A program made the translations under genes and the position numbers. A stretch of 64,000 bases of DNA from Triplophysa rosa (Eukaryota > Chordata > Actinopteri > Cypriniformes > Nemacheilidae), in assembly GCF_024868665.1 (NCBI RefSeq), contig NC_079891.1, positions 34,289,060-34,353,059 on the forward strand, given 5' to 3'. The notes under the pieces were generated by a model that did no database searches, had not been told where the DNA came from, and saw only the letters and a program-made list of their open reading frames with translations. Of this stretch, positions 47,158-60,534 are shown in pieces; position 1 is the first letter of the stretch; each line of letters opens with the position of its first letter.

Positions 47158-48600
47158 GTAATTCTCTGTTAAGATAAGAAACATTAGAAATAGTATTTTA
47201 CAGTATTTTTATTAATCTGCATTTAAAAAAAGCATGTAGTATGTACAGAAGTAAATGTAAATTCTCCATTAGGATAAGAAACATTAGAAATAGTATGTTA
47301 TAGTATTTTTTTAGCCTGCATTTAAAGAAGCATGTAGTATGTACAGAAGTAAATGTAAATGTAAATTCTCTATTAGGATAAGAAACATTAGAAATAGTAT
47401 GTTATAGTATTTTATTAGCCTGCATTTAAAAAAGCATGTAGTATGTACAGAAGTAAATGTAAATTCTTTTATTAAGATAAGAAACATTAGAAATAGTATT
47501 TTATAGTATTTTTATTAGCCTGCATTTAAAAAAGCATGTAGTAGTATCTACAGAAGTAAATGTAAATGTAAATTCTCTATTAAGATAAGAAACATTAGAA
47601 ATAGTATTTTATAGTATTTTTATTAGCCTGCATTTAAAAAAGCATGTAGTAGTATCTACAGAAGTAAATGTAAATGTAAATTCTCTATTAAGATAAGAAA
47701 CATTAGAAATAGTATTTTATAGTATTTTTATTAGCCTGCATTTAAAAAAGCATGTAGTAGTATCTACAGAAGTAAATGTAAATGTAAATTCTCTATTAAG
47801 ATAAGAAACATTAGAAATAGTATTTTATAGTATTTTTATTAGCCTGCATTTAAAAAAGCATGTAGTAGTATCTACAGAAGTAAATGTAAATGTAAATTCT
47901 CTATTAAGATAAGAAACATTAGAAATAGTATTTTATAGTATTTTTATTAGCCTGCATTTAAAAAAGCATGTAGTAGTATCTACAGAAGTAAATGTAAATG
48001 TAAATTCTCTATTAAGATAAGAAACATTAGAAATAGTATTTTATAGTATTTTTATTAGCCTGCATTTAAAAAAGCATGTAGTAGTATCTACAGAAGTAAA
48101 TGTAAATGTAAATTCTCTATTAAGATAAGAAACATTAGAAATAGTATTTTATAGTATTTTTATTAGCCTGCATTTAAAAAAGCATGTAGTAGTATCTACA
48201 GAAGTAAATGTAAATGTAAATTCTCTATTAAGATAAGAAACATTAGAAATAGTATTTTATAGTATTTTTATTAGCCTGCATTTAAAAAAGCATGTAGTAG
48301 TATCTACAGAAGTAAATGTAAATGTAAATTCTCTATTAAGATAAGAAACATTAGAAATAGTATTTTATAGTATTTTTATTAGCCTGCATTTAAAAAAGCA
48401 TGTAGTAGTATCTACAGAAGTAAATGTAAATGTAAATTCTCTATTAAGATAAGAAACATTAGAAATGGTATTTTATTAGTCTGCATTTAAAAAAAGCATG
48501 TAGTATGTAGTAGTATGTACAGAAACAAGTGTAAATGTAAATTCTCTATTAAGATAAGAAACATAAAAATACTATAAAATACTATTTCTAATTAGTTTTC
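47158..48600 (+). repeat. 108-bp minisatellite, left arm
   Basis: Nine anchors ttctctattaag occur at exact 108-bp steps from 47573 to 48437. Four less regular units lie before and one after. Each unit contains agcatgtagtagtatctac and gtaaatgtaaatg. A single related unit is found at 27425-27530. Confidence 0.95.
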
Positions 48601-48736
48601 TCAGAATTTCTGTGACTGCGGTTTTCACTGCCTGCATTTAAAAATGTAGTAAGTACAAAAGCGAACCGAATTTTGTAGTAGTAGGATGTAGTATGTACAG
48701 AAGCAAACTGAATAAAGTCTCAAGATGCTGTAGTTA

Positions 48737-48940
48737 TGCTGTGTTCACACCAAACGTGAAGCATTGTGTTCCTCGCTTTGTTACTCGCGGGATTAGTTCA
48801 TTTTATTTGCGTGACTGACGAGAAAAACTGCAACGTTGAGTGTCTTAACGCGAGTTCGCGTCTATGCGCATCTTTTTATTGACTTTGTATGTAATTTACT
48901 CTCGCCAAACGCTTGATTCGTGTTTGGTGTGAACACAGCA
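48737..48940. mobile_element. Harbinger-type MITE, left arm
   Basis: tgctgtgttcacaccaaacg and the inverted gtttggtgtgaacacagca form the terminal repeats. TTA on each side (48734-48736 and 48941-48943) fits the 3-bp duplication of PIF/Harbinger elements. The mirror copy is at 50123-50326. Confidence 0.65.
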
Positions 48941-49282
48941 TTAACGCTCTACATCCGGACGTGCCAAAACAGTAGTTGTAAATGCACAGTCTTGTGCAAA
49001 AACTGCTCGGCACAGGTAGTTTTTTGCCCATTATCCCGATTTCGCATTGCATGTAAACGCCTTTACTGGTTTTCTCTCAGTTTTGTTCATGTCTGACAGC
49101 GTAATAGTAAAAGTACTTCCAAACGGAAGTAACAGTAAAATAACGCACAAGTCCGCTGTCAAATCATGCAGTTAATGTAGAAATGAAAAAAACTATTGTT
49201 GTATTTGCAGGTACTGCGGACATAAGTACATAAGAGATATAAAAATACAGCTTCTGAACGATTTCCCACAACAATTTTAATT

Positions 49283-49780
49283 TCTATATAATTATTCTAT
49301 AGACCAACGTATGCGAATAGAGGTGTACTATCATATGCACAATGAGAAAGATGAACAAAGTACAGTGCAGGGATTTTTCACACAGGATATTTCTTTGTAT
49401 ATTAATGTTCCTAGTTAATATAATCTTTGGTACTTTTGTAAGGTTTATTACGGTGCATATATTCGGATGCATTAGAGAATTAATTATAAATAAATGCTCT
49501 CACTCGTATTTCTCCTTTACCTTTATCCAGGTCCCAAGATTGGGTTCCTCGTATATGTTTGAGATGAATTAATTACTACATGCAGGTCAAAAATTAATGA
49601 CTACGATTTACAAAACCATCAAAACAAGTACACAAAATGGAAATATTAAAACACAAGGCTAATTTACATTTTAAAAACAAAGGAAAATTAAGGATCCTGT
49701 GGAAATCTGATGAACTTGTCAGGTATTCATACATGTGCCTGAGCATGTGCATTGACGTCACCATCGATAGTCTGTCTAGT
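49283..49780. other. Palindrome spacer, single copy
   Basis: 498 bp with no counterpart elsewhere in the window. It contains two overlapping short open frames on opposite strands (49342-49572 and 49284-49472), which look like chance. No transposon ends or direct repeats flank it. Confidence 0.7.
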
Positions 49781-50462
49781 AATTAAAATTGTTGTGGGAA
49801 ATCGTTCAGAAGCTGTATTTTTATATCTCTTATGTACTTATGTCCGCAGTACCTGCAAATACAACAATAGTTTTTTTCATTTCTACATTAACTGCATGAT
49901 TTGACAGCGGACTTGTGCGTTATTTTACTGTTACTTCCGTTTGGAAGTACTTTTACTATTACGCTGTCAGACATGAACAAAACTGAGAGAAAACCAGTAA
50001 AGGCGTTTACATGCAATGCGAAATCGGGATAATGGGCAAAAAACTACCTGTGCCGAGCAGTTTTTGCACAAGACTGTGCATTTACAACTACTGTTTTGGC
50101 ACGTCCGGATGTAGAGCGTTAATGCTGTGTTCACACCAAACACGAATCAAGCGTTTGGCGAGAGTAAATTACATACAAAGTCAATAAAAAGATGCGCATA
50201 GACGCGAACTCGCGTTAAGACACTCAACGTTGCAGTTTTTCTCGTCAGTCACGCAAATAAAATGAACTAATCCCGCGAGTAACAAAGCGAGGAACACAAT
50301 GCTTCACGTTTGGTGTGAACACAGCATAACTACAGCATCTTGAGACTTTATTCAGTTTGCTTCTGTACATACTACATCCTACTACTACAAAATTCGGTTC
50401 GCTTTTGTACTTACTACATTTTTAAATGCAGGCAGTGAAAACCGCAGTCACAGAAATTCTGA

Positions 50463-51905
50463 GAAAACTAATTAGAAATAGTATTTTATAGTATTTTTAT
50501 GTTTCTTATCTTAATAGAGAATTTACATTTACACTTGTTTCTGTACATACTACTACATACTACATGCTTTTTTTAAATGCAGACTAATAAAATACCATTT
50601 CTAATGTTTCTTATCTTAATAGAGAATTTACATTTACATTTACTTCTGTAGATACTACTACATGCTTTTTTAAATGCAGGCTAATAAAAATACTATAAAA
50701 TACTATTTCTAATGTTTCTTATCTTAATAGAGAATTTACATTTACATTTACTTCTGTAGATACTACTACATGCTTTTTTAAATGCAGGCTAATAAAAATA
50801 CTATAAAATACTATTTCTAATGTTTCTTATCTTAATAGAGAATTTACATTTACATTTACTTCTGTAGATACTACTACATGCTTTTTTAAATGCAGGCTAA
50901 TAAAAATACTATAAAATACTATTTCTAATGTTTCTTATCTTAATAGAGAATTTACATTTACATTTACTTCTGTAGATACTACTACATGCTTTTTTAAATG
51001 CAGGCTAATAAAAATACTATAAAATACTATTTCTAATGTTTCTTATCTTAATAGAGAATTTACATTTACATTTACTTCTGTAGATACTACTACATGCTTT
51101 TTTAAATGCAGGCTAATAAAAATACTATAAAATACTATTTCTAATGTTTCTTATCTTAATAGAGAATTTACATTTACATTTACTTCTGTAGATACTACTA
51201 CATGCTTTTTTAAATGCAGGCTAATAAAAATACTATAAAATACTATTTCTAATGTTTCTTATCTTAATAGAGAATTTACATTTACATTTACTTCTGTAGA
51301 TACTACTACATGCTTTTTTAAATGCAGGCTAATAAAAATACTATAAAATACTATTTCTAATGTTTCTTATCTTAATAGAGAATTTACATTTACATTTACT
51401 TCTGTAGATACTACTACATGCTTTTTTAAATGCAGGCTAATAAAAATACTATAAAATACTATTTCTAATGTTTCTTATCTTAATAGAGAATTTACATTTA
51501 CATTTACTTCTGTAGATACTACTACATGCTTTTTTAAATGCAGGCTAATAAAAATACTATAAAATACTATTTCTAATGTTTCTTATCTTAATAAAAGAAT
51601 TTACATTTACTTCTGTACATACTACATGCTTTTTTAAATGCAGGCTAATAAAATACTATAACATACTATTTCTAATGTTTCTTATCCTAATAGAGAATTT
51701 ACATTTACATTTACTTCTGTACATACTACATGCTTCTTTAAATGCAGGCTAAAAAAATACTATAACATACTATTTCTAATGTTTCTTATCCTAATGGAGA
51801 ATTTACATTTACTTCTGTACTATACATACTACATACTACTACATACTTTTTTAAATGCAGGCAGTGAAAACCGCATTCACAGAAATTCTGAACCAACTAA
51901 TAAAA
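50463..51905 (-). repeat. 108-bp minisatellite, right arm
   Basis: Mirror of 47158-48600 with the same number of regular 108-bp units. It diverges only in the outermost unit (51821-51996). Confidence 0.93.
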
Positions 51906-52429
51906 ATACTATAAAATATAAAAAAATGCTATTTCTAATGTTTCTTCGTGAATTGGGTGGCACGATTACCTATCCTTGTTTTCAGCTGGGTTGGTTGAAT
52001 GTCAACAGTCCTCCTGAACCCAGGCTAGAGAAATATTCAACAAGTGGTTAGCTGACTACAAAAGCTCATCTATGAAGCATTTGTATTAAGATACGGTGGG
52101 GTTCAAAAGACCAAAATTAAAATTACTATTAAAAAAATTAAAAATACTATATTTCTAATCCTTCTAATTTAATAGAGAATTATCAATCGTATTATGAATA
52201 TATCAATTTGAGAAACAAAATGTTTCCTATTTAAATGTGTGTGAAATATATAATGTGTTATTCCAGAAATATTTATATGTTACTAATAAACATTTGTCCT
52301 TTATAATTACGACATTACATTGTCAAAACTATGTATTTTTGGCCAGGTTTTCCTCAGATTTTCAGTGCGATATTTGGACCCCACTGTAGATTACATTTAT
52401 TTAAATCTTGTCAAATCTTTTCAACTTAC

Positions 52430-55400
52430 ACAAGGAATGCATCGCTCCTTTGGCATCCTGGCTTAGAACTTTTATGATGACCTGCAAGGAGAAAAGGTAC
52501 GTAAGCATTTGTAAATTGATAAACCTTAAACTTGCACTTGTGTATATTGTATAAATTTGTGCTGAATGAGAAAATTTGTTTAACAGGACCTCTTCTAGTA
52601 CATCACCAACTCAATCCGCACACGACATATATAAACATTCATAGCAGTGCTCTGAATCAGCACCTCAACAACTGCAAGTAATTAAAAATATAGCAAGGAA
52701 GAAACAAATATTTTCATCTTTGATAGCATTTAAGTCACATTTCAATATTAATCAAAACGCTATTTTGTTCTTGTTTTATCCAGTCTACGTTGATCTATGT
52801 GTTAGGGCTCAAAAAATAAAGCATGTGAAAAATTACACTTACTCTTCCGCCAGCAGATTTTCGAGTCATCATAAAAGCTCCTTCGAACAGCTGCTTTTCA
52901 TTGACTTGACACGTGGAATCAAGTGGTGCTAAAAAATATACAAAAGGAAAATGTTAATATACACGATGTGAATCGTCCTAAATTAATTCCCATAACAGTG
53001 ACATTAGCTGGGGTTTGACTGGCAGGGTCACCTTTTTCTAACAGTTTATTTATAATCAAATAAATAAAAATACAATGACAATGTATCACTGAAAGTGGCC
53101 TCACCTGTAGTTGGCCCAGGTAACTCGACCTCAGCCGTGTGTCCCAGATGAAATGGACGTGGGACGGGCTCAGACACGTCTGGGTCTGATGGGCCTGCAA
53201 ACCATGTCACAGATAAAACACACTGAAATTAATGCTTGAAATCAAACTTTGATGCTCTCGATGTCATCATTACGTTATTAAGACTTTAGGCTAGATTACA
53301 CAGACAGGGTCACGAATGACAAGACTTCTTGGTGTTTCACATTCATGGTTTCAGATGTTCAATGTTAAACTGTATATTATATTATTCTTTACCTTCCTCG
53401 ACTCCGTTTATCCACTCATGTGCCATCAATTCCTTCAGACTCATTCTGTGCAGTGGATTTCTCTTCAAGCACTCGCTGATGAAGTCACGGCATTCTGAGA
53501 GAGAATTTACAGAAAGTGCATCAGTTATGCATCTCATGTTCTCTTCGTGTGGCACACTAATGTTGTTGTGTGTGTTTCTCACCTCTGGATAAACTGGAGT
53601 CCAGCTTGGGTTCTTTGCCCTTTTCCTTCTCGTGGCCATGAATCATCTCATACGCCAGTTCGCCGAGATACCAAACAGATTTGAATTCTGCATAGGATCT
53701 GTCTGTCTCCAGGTTTTGAAGGACCGTGGCTCGTCCTGTTAACATAGTTAAGAGATTTTCACGGTTTAGCCCAACAGCGAGATATCGGTGTCTTGTTGGA
53801 TTGGAGAATATCTATTGGACGTGTCATGGCACCCAACCCACAGTAAATTCCAGCAGCGTGTTATTGTTGCAACAATAAGCTTGGATGCGCCGTACATAAT
53901 GTTCGAAACTTTCTGAACAGATCACATGTCATCACAGCACACAAGTGCTCACGCTTACCCTTGAATTGTCTGATTTCATGGACACTGGTGATGCGCTTCA
54001 CATCGCCGGAGAGGCTTAATTTCAGCGTTCTGGTCTTCTCTTCTATGAAGAAGTTTGTGTCGAAGACCGTCTCGTGAAATATGCCGTGGTCCAGGGAGTG
54101 TTTAACTCCATCAGCCGCCTGTTTGACTAGGCCCCGAGCCTCGGCTTCACGCAGTTGACCACCACTCTTCTAGATGTATTTCTCCAAGCTCATGGAGAGA
54201 TTTTCATACACCAGGATGATTTTTTTTGGTTCCTCGAACCAGCGATGCAACTGTTGCACATGCTGGCTTCTCTCTCGTCCTGAGAGCAGCACATTCCAGG
54301 CCACTCTCTTGTCAATGGTGCTCCCGTACCCAGGCTAGAGAAACGATGAACAAAAATGGTTAGCTAACAATCTTTCATTTCTATGAAGTATTTGTATTAA
54401 GATACAGCGGGGTGCAAAAGTCTAACTAATAAAAATATACTTTACACGTGCTTCGAACTTAAAAGATTTTGAATTTGAATGAGTTTCTAATAAACACTCG
54501 TCCTTCATAATTATGACAAGCATTGCATTACTATGTATTTTCACAAACGAAAACATTCGTTTTCATGTCCAGGTTTTCCTTTTGGACCCCCGTAAATCAC
54601 ATTTCTTTGAATCTTGTGCAGTCTTTTCAACTTACAAAAAAAACTTTGTGTTTCAGCTTCCTGGGAAAAACATTGAGCAAGACCTGCAAAGAGAAAAGGT
54701 ATCAAGCATTTGTAAATTGATGAAACTTAAACTTGCGCTTGCGTACGTTTATAAAATCTCTTCCAGTACATCACCAACTCACAGCGCACACATGACGTAT
54801 ATAAACATTCATAGCAGCGCTCTGAATCAGCACCTCAACAAACACACGAAATCCTTAAAGAATATTTTCATATTTCATAGCATTTTGACTAAGTCATATT
54901 TCAATATTAATCAATGTTTTTTCGACATGCTTTATTCAGTGTACACTGCTAGGAGAATTAAACTTACTTCTTGGCCATCGGATCGCCGAGTTGCCACAAA
55001 AGATCCATTGTGCAGTTTCTTGCCATGCAGATCATACATGGAATGAAATGGAACTGAAAAACACACAAAAGATAAATGTAAATATACACAATGCTAATTG
55101 TCCTAAATGAATCCCATAAATACAATGACAATGTATCATTAAAAGTGGACTCACCTTTAGTCGGCCCGGTCAAATCAACCTCAGGCTGAGGTTCGGCCAC
55201 GACTGGCTCACCAGGCCCTCCGTTCCTCTCGGCTCCTTTAAAAGCCTGCAGTTTCCTTCTGAAGAAGGCACATATGCCTCTCCTCATTGGTTGCTCTTCT
55301 AAAAAAAGAGAGAAAAACACTTTGACTAAACATCAAAATAAAGGCATGACAATCATTTACAGCCTTAGTTTACAACGTTGAATTGAACAAACTGACAAAC

Positions 55401-56034
55401 AAGCTAAATGTATCAAGCATACAGTTGATTATAATGTATTGGGTTATTCTTTATTTACAGGTGTTTGAAAGAGTTAAAATAAGCTTTACTCAAATGAAAA
55501 GATATATTTGGAAAACGTGCAAAAAATCTTGTTTTAAGAGCCTAAACAACAAATGGAAAAACTGACAGGGGCTGGCATAATTCATATATGAAGGGATTCA
55601 AAGTAAATAAATCCTCGGCATGTTTGTATTTTTGCTTCGCAAACAATAAATTAGTTAAACTGGACACATAATAAAAACTGTAACAAAATGGGCCACGCGC
55701 ACCTTAAGACTTATTTGGGATAATATTGTGGCAATGGTGATAACGGCATTTCTTAACAAAATAGCGCAACACGACACATATAAGCAGTTTGGCCATCGGT
55801 ATTTTAAAATTAAATGGACTTACACATGTTAAAATGTCCATTGTACTTTCAAGTTAACCGATATAAAGTTAGCATATTACGCTAATGTTCAATGCGCGGC
55901 AGTTACACTTAATGTTTTTTAAAAAAGCCAAACATTTCCGAACTCCACGATTACACGACCCAAACGGTCTTCAATGTTATCAAAGCTTTATGTAAGTTAA
56001 TAATTAGTAACGAACCTGGCAGACTGCGGCTCAT
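52430..56034 (-). pseudogene. Two-domain Pim-like pseudokinase gene, right arm
   Basis: Mirror of the left-arm gene: exons at 56016-56034, 55155-55298, 54968-55053, 54636-54683, 53959-54334, 53583-53735, 53393-53494, 53105-53194, 52843-52928 and 52430-52481. It has the same stop (54170-54172), the same lost Lys, HRD and DFG residues, and the same truncated second domain. The two genes are transcribed toward each other and toward the spacer. Readthrough transcripts would be fully complementary and able to form long double-stranded RNA. Confidence 0.8.
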
Positions 56035-56160
56035 CCTTTCCTCGGAGATGCTCGACAATATTCTTGTAGCGAAGTGTTGACTTCGGTCCGTGCTCAAGTG
56101 ATATCTCGCCGAACGCTGCGATCGTCACTGAAGAACTGAAGACACGAGACCCAGCGCGTC

Positions 56161-56186
56161 TTTATATAGCCCCTGCGATGACGTCA
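56161..56186 (-). promoter_or_regulatory. Pim-like promoter in right arm (CRE + TATA)
   Basis: Mirror of 42888-42913: TATA at 56161-56168 and CRE at 56179-56186, on the minus strand. Confidence 0.7.
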
Positions 56187-59100
56187 TAATGTCCTAACGA
56201 GATGTTATCAGTGCTTCGAACTTGTGCTTAAAGTAGTAAGAGCCGTTTTCTTCATAGACGCTGTAAAACTAAATATTTATGTTTATGGTTTTCAAGTTAT
56301 GATGTTTTTTAGTTCACGTTTGCTGTTTGATATGGAATTACTTTACCCGCATGAAGGCTTATATTATACATTATATAATATTATACAACTAGTTTATGCA
56401 AATTCCTTAGAGCAAAATTTTGTTTTATGTGCAATATATTAGTATATGAACATATTTAGTTTAATTTCAATATTTTTTATTTTGTGCATACTGTTCTCAA
56501 ACATGTTTCCTGTAAATCTGCTTTGCAACAATTCACACTGGCAAACGTGCATAAAAATAAAACCGAATATAACAAATTGAAAATGTCTTTAAACACAGTT
56601 TGGATGTATGTTATCACCACCGGACGCAGATGGCTGATAAACACATGTGTGTTTTAATTTCACTCATGAGATTAAACTTGTGCAGTGCATTTCTTTACAA
56701 CAATTACTCACTAAAAGGCAAAGTTTTGCCACTAAATTACAGAACAAACAACTACACATCACATTTATAGGCTTTAAATCAAAATTTCTCCATCAACACT
56801 ATGGAAATGACAAAAATTACCCATCAGGCAATGCAAAGAGGTTCTCGAGTTAAGTGTTTCTAAAGCCATGTTTTATCTCAACAAATCACTTTCTCACTGT
56901 TCAGCATCTAGCTATTGTACCATTGAACATGTTACAAAAAAGTAAAACAGTCTATTCTGTTAAAAAAAATGAGAACAACAGATAGCACTCTTTTTCTCCA
57001 AGTTCACAATTTAACATTACACTCATTTTATATGAAGCAGGTCTGAAAGAAAACATAGACAACGTGATTAAAAATGATAGCGCTTATTCATTCTGACCAT
57101 GTTGTGGAAAATCCACAAGACCAAGAATCCAATAAAACCATCATTACACAGATATCTGTGGACTACATTAAACAGAAAAGCAGTGTTCTCATTGTTACCG
57201 TCTTGTGAAATAGCCGTGTCGTACCATATCGTGGCAGTGGATGTAGAGAAAGTTCTGGAAGTTCTTGTTTCCGGTGCACAGAAGAGACCAGACAGAGCAT
57301 GTGCGTTTAGAAACATTACAAGCGTCACAGGAGAGTGCAATGGAGAGACGAGTGTGTGTCTGAACCAGCTTTACACAAACACTTATGACGATTAAAACCT
57401 GTCTGATACATCACTGCTTTTCACAATCTACACAATATCACTGTTCTGTTAATCCGTAAAGAAACAACTGGGACGGAAACATGTGCATGAACCGAGAGAG
57501 GAACTCCTAGCTTCAGATTGGCCCACATTATAGTGATCGTGTCACAGGTACGATCGAGGATCATTTCATCTGACTCTTTTCTTCAAAGTAATCTGGTCTC
57601 CTGATGGAAGTGTCATCTCTGTCGGTCTCTTATCTAACACAACTCAGACAAACTCATTCCCGTCTCAAACTCTCACAGCAGATATTATAGAGCCTCAGGC
57701 CAGAAGTCCTGAGGTTCACCATGAGACTTTTCAGACGGCCAACAGACTTGACACGTCACTCCTGAAAAGGAAAAGTTGAACCCAGTAGATGTTTCCTATC
57801 AAATGAGAAACATCTACTGCGGACGAGAAACCAACCCGCAGAACATCTGAACGAGATAAAGGCTAAAGAATCCATTTTATTATTAAAGTCAAAGGTTATG
57901 GAGCAGAACTCATACCTGTAGTCATATCGCCATGCTAAGAGACCTGCACCCTGCCGTCACTATAATTATCTGCACTATCATTTACACCATTCACTTGTGC
58001 TTCACATTACAACCTACATGAAGTACACCAGTAACTTTGAAACTTTTACTTGAGTCCTTTTCCCATAAAGCCATATTCACTTTCCTCGTGTTGATCTGTT
58101 GGATACGTCATACAACGCTCACTTACAATCGGAGTATCTCAATAGTCTCACAAAGTACAGCAATAACTCCTGAAATGCTCTCTGATGGTCGTGATAATAG
58201 TGTTGTTTACAGTCAAAGCAGCGGTGTCAAAGAAACGCATTTAATTTACCATCATAAATCATCCTCAATACTTCTGCGGGAGAAAAGAATCCAAAATGCA
58301 ACTAAATCCACAGACAGAGGTCAACAAATCAAACCTCTCAGAGCCGTGTGTGTGTTTGTATCAATGGGTCACATCTGTTCTCTAAATATGATGGATGAAC
58401 AAACAGAATGACTAGACGCAAACATGAGCCGGCATTTCTCCCTCAATCCACCTCATTGAGATGAAGTGCAAAGGTCATTCCACTTAAAGAGATGAAGTTG
58501 CTTGAAATGGAACAACTTTTTCTTTGCCGTTTTGAAGTATGTAGACACACTTTAACATTCAAGAGCAAAGCCCCGTCCAACCAGATACAACTCATTACGC
58601 CTATGGACTGTCCCCACAGAGATAATAAAACATACATGTGTGTGTGTGTGTTCATGTTTTTACATCCCGGTGGGGACCTAAACCTGAACGCACACCAACT
58701 CACGGGGACTCGTGTCACCGTGGGGACCAAAATTGAGGTCCTCATGGGCAAAAAAGCTTATAAATTGTACAGAACAATATTTTTGACAAATCTAAAAATG
58801 CAAAAAGTTTTCTATGATCTTTAGGTTTAGGGGTAGGGTTAGGGATAAAATATACAGTTTGTACAGTATAAAAAACATTACGCCTATGGACTGTCCCCAC
58901 GGAGATAATAAATCAGACATGTGTGCGTGTGCTTGTGTGGACTTCACACCCTGCTGATGGTTATAGTGAACACACGGTTAGGAAACAGGTAATGTGTCCT
59001 GACACAAAGAACAAGAGAACCAAAGTCTAACACACACACAAACATATAGAGACACAAAGCACATGACAAAATCTGTCTTATCTAATAAATATACATCTTA

Positions 59101-60534
59101 AAACAATCTCAAACAAAAGGTAGCTCTTCTATCCAGAGCAACAGGTCTATTGTGTTTTGTGCTCTTATGAAGTTATTGAATTTGAAGGCAGGAGCATCCC
59201 ATGCCAAGAGCTTCCTGTCCTCATCCGTCATCTCCCAGAGCTTCTCATTCAGAACAATCAATTCCCAGAACAAGAGGCCGACAGGCTTGATCAATACATC
59301 ACTGTTGTTTTTCCTCTCTCTTGATCTAAATCACTGTAAAAAATGACAACATCAACTTCAGGCTCTTTGTCTTAATTATTACTGCACTTAATTGAATTCC
59401 TCCAGCCGTCCATCACGAAGAAGTTCAAAGAGCTGAATAAAAGAAACCAGAGAGAGAAGCAGGTGGATGATGTGAGGAGAAAATGAAAATGAATTCTGCT
59501 TAGTTAACTGGAGGGAATCCTGGTTTGTACTTAATAAGTTGATCAATTTAATAATCAATATGATCATCATTAACAGGATATTGTGTTATTCATAGGAACC
59601 CTACAATAAAGCCTGCACGTGCAGAACTCACAGTCAGAGTGTTGCTATGGCGTTGCTAAGGTGTTTGGCAGGATGTCATACCGAAGCCCTTTAGGGAAGG
59701 TCTCTGCAATCGGCTAAGTAACGTTAATGTTCTATATAATGGCCCAGCAACTTCGAAACCAGACACGTGGAACACAAGCCAGCAACATCGACTTTCAGCT
59801 CGCTGTAGGCTTACCTGGCAGCATGCGCAGAAGGGCAACGAAGAATCCCACCTTGCTCCACTTTCATACCCACTTTGGTTATTGCTAATCCTATTAATTC
59901 ACGTTATTCATCGGCCAGGTAAAAATAGCCAAAGACCGTATCGATCTGTCTCTAACAACCAAAGGATTAACAACCCTCTCTCCTCGACCTCAACAAGCCT
60001 CGTGATTACGTTCATTTGCTGACATCTAGTGGTTTTTCACGGAATCACACGAGTGTTTATGTGATTTACAGTGATAGTACTTGCTACCCTCGAATAAATT
60101 ATTTACTCACCGTCATGTCATCCAAAACCTAAAGTCTGCGCTTTTACAACGTCTTAAAAGTAACCAACCATCTGTCATTCAAGAATCGTAAAAGTAGTCC
60201 ATGGCATGTTACTTTTGACGTTAAATGATGACGCTCAATGGTTGCGCGTGCGTATATTCAAACATGGCGCCGAAAATCACCTGACCGACGCCATTGACGA
60301 TTCTTCCGGCGTAAAAATAAAGGTCAAATAAAAGAAAAACTCGACGTAGAACAATGAAATTAAGTAACAAAATTCAATAAAGCCTAACAAAACTAATAAT
60401 AACAATTTGTAATGTATGTGATACCAGTAACAAGTACATCAAATAAAAATGGGCATGTTAATGAGCCTTTGCGATTTTGCTAAATTTACCTAATATTATG
60501 TTTACCAAACATGCATTTTTATGTATTTAGTATT

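Larger units (their letters stand above)
37663..49282 (+). repeat. Left arm of giant palindrome
   Basis: Pairs in reverse complement with 49781-60730. From 39780 to about 47077 the paired coordinates always sum to 99074, so there is no net indel over 7.3 kb. Further in, past a divergent patch, they sum to 99063. Every open frame in this part has an identical partner in the other arm. The left arm additionally carries a 705-bp tandem duplication (38306-39714). Confidence 0.95.

Noticed and set aside
47158..48600. CRISPR-like direct repeats
   Set aside because: The 108-bp units are contiguous with no unique spacers, and the genome is vertebrate.
49284..49572. Overlapping 62- and 76-codon frames in the palindrome spacer
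   Set aside because: They lie on opposite strands of AT-rich DNA and have no motif, splice site or second copy to support them.
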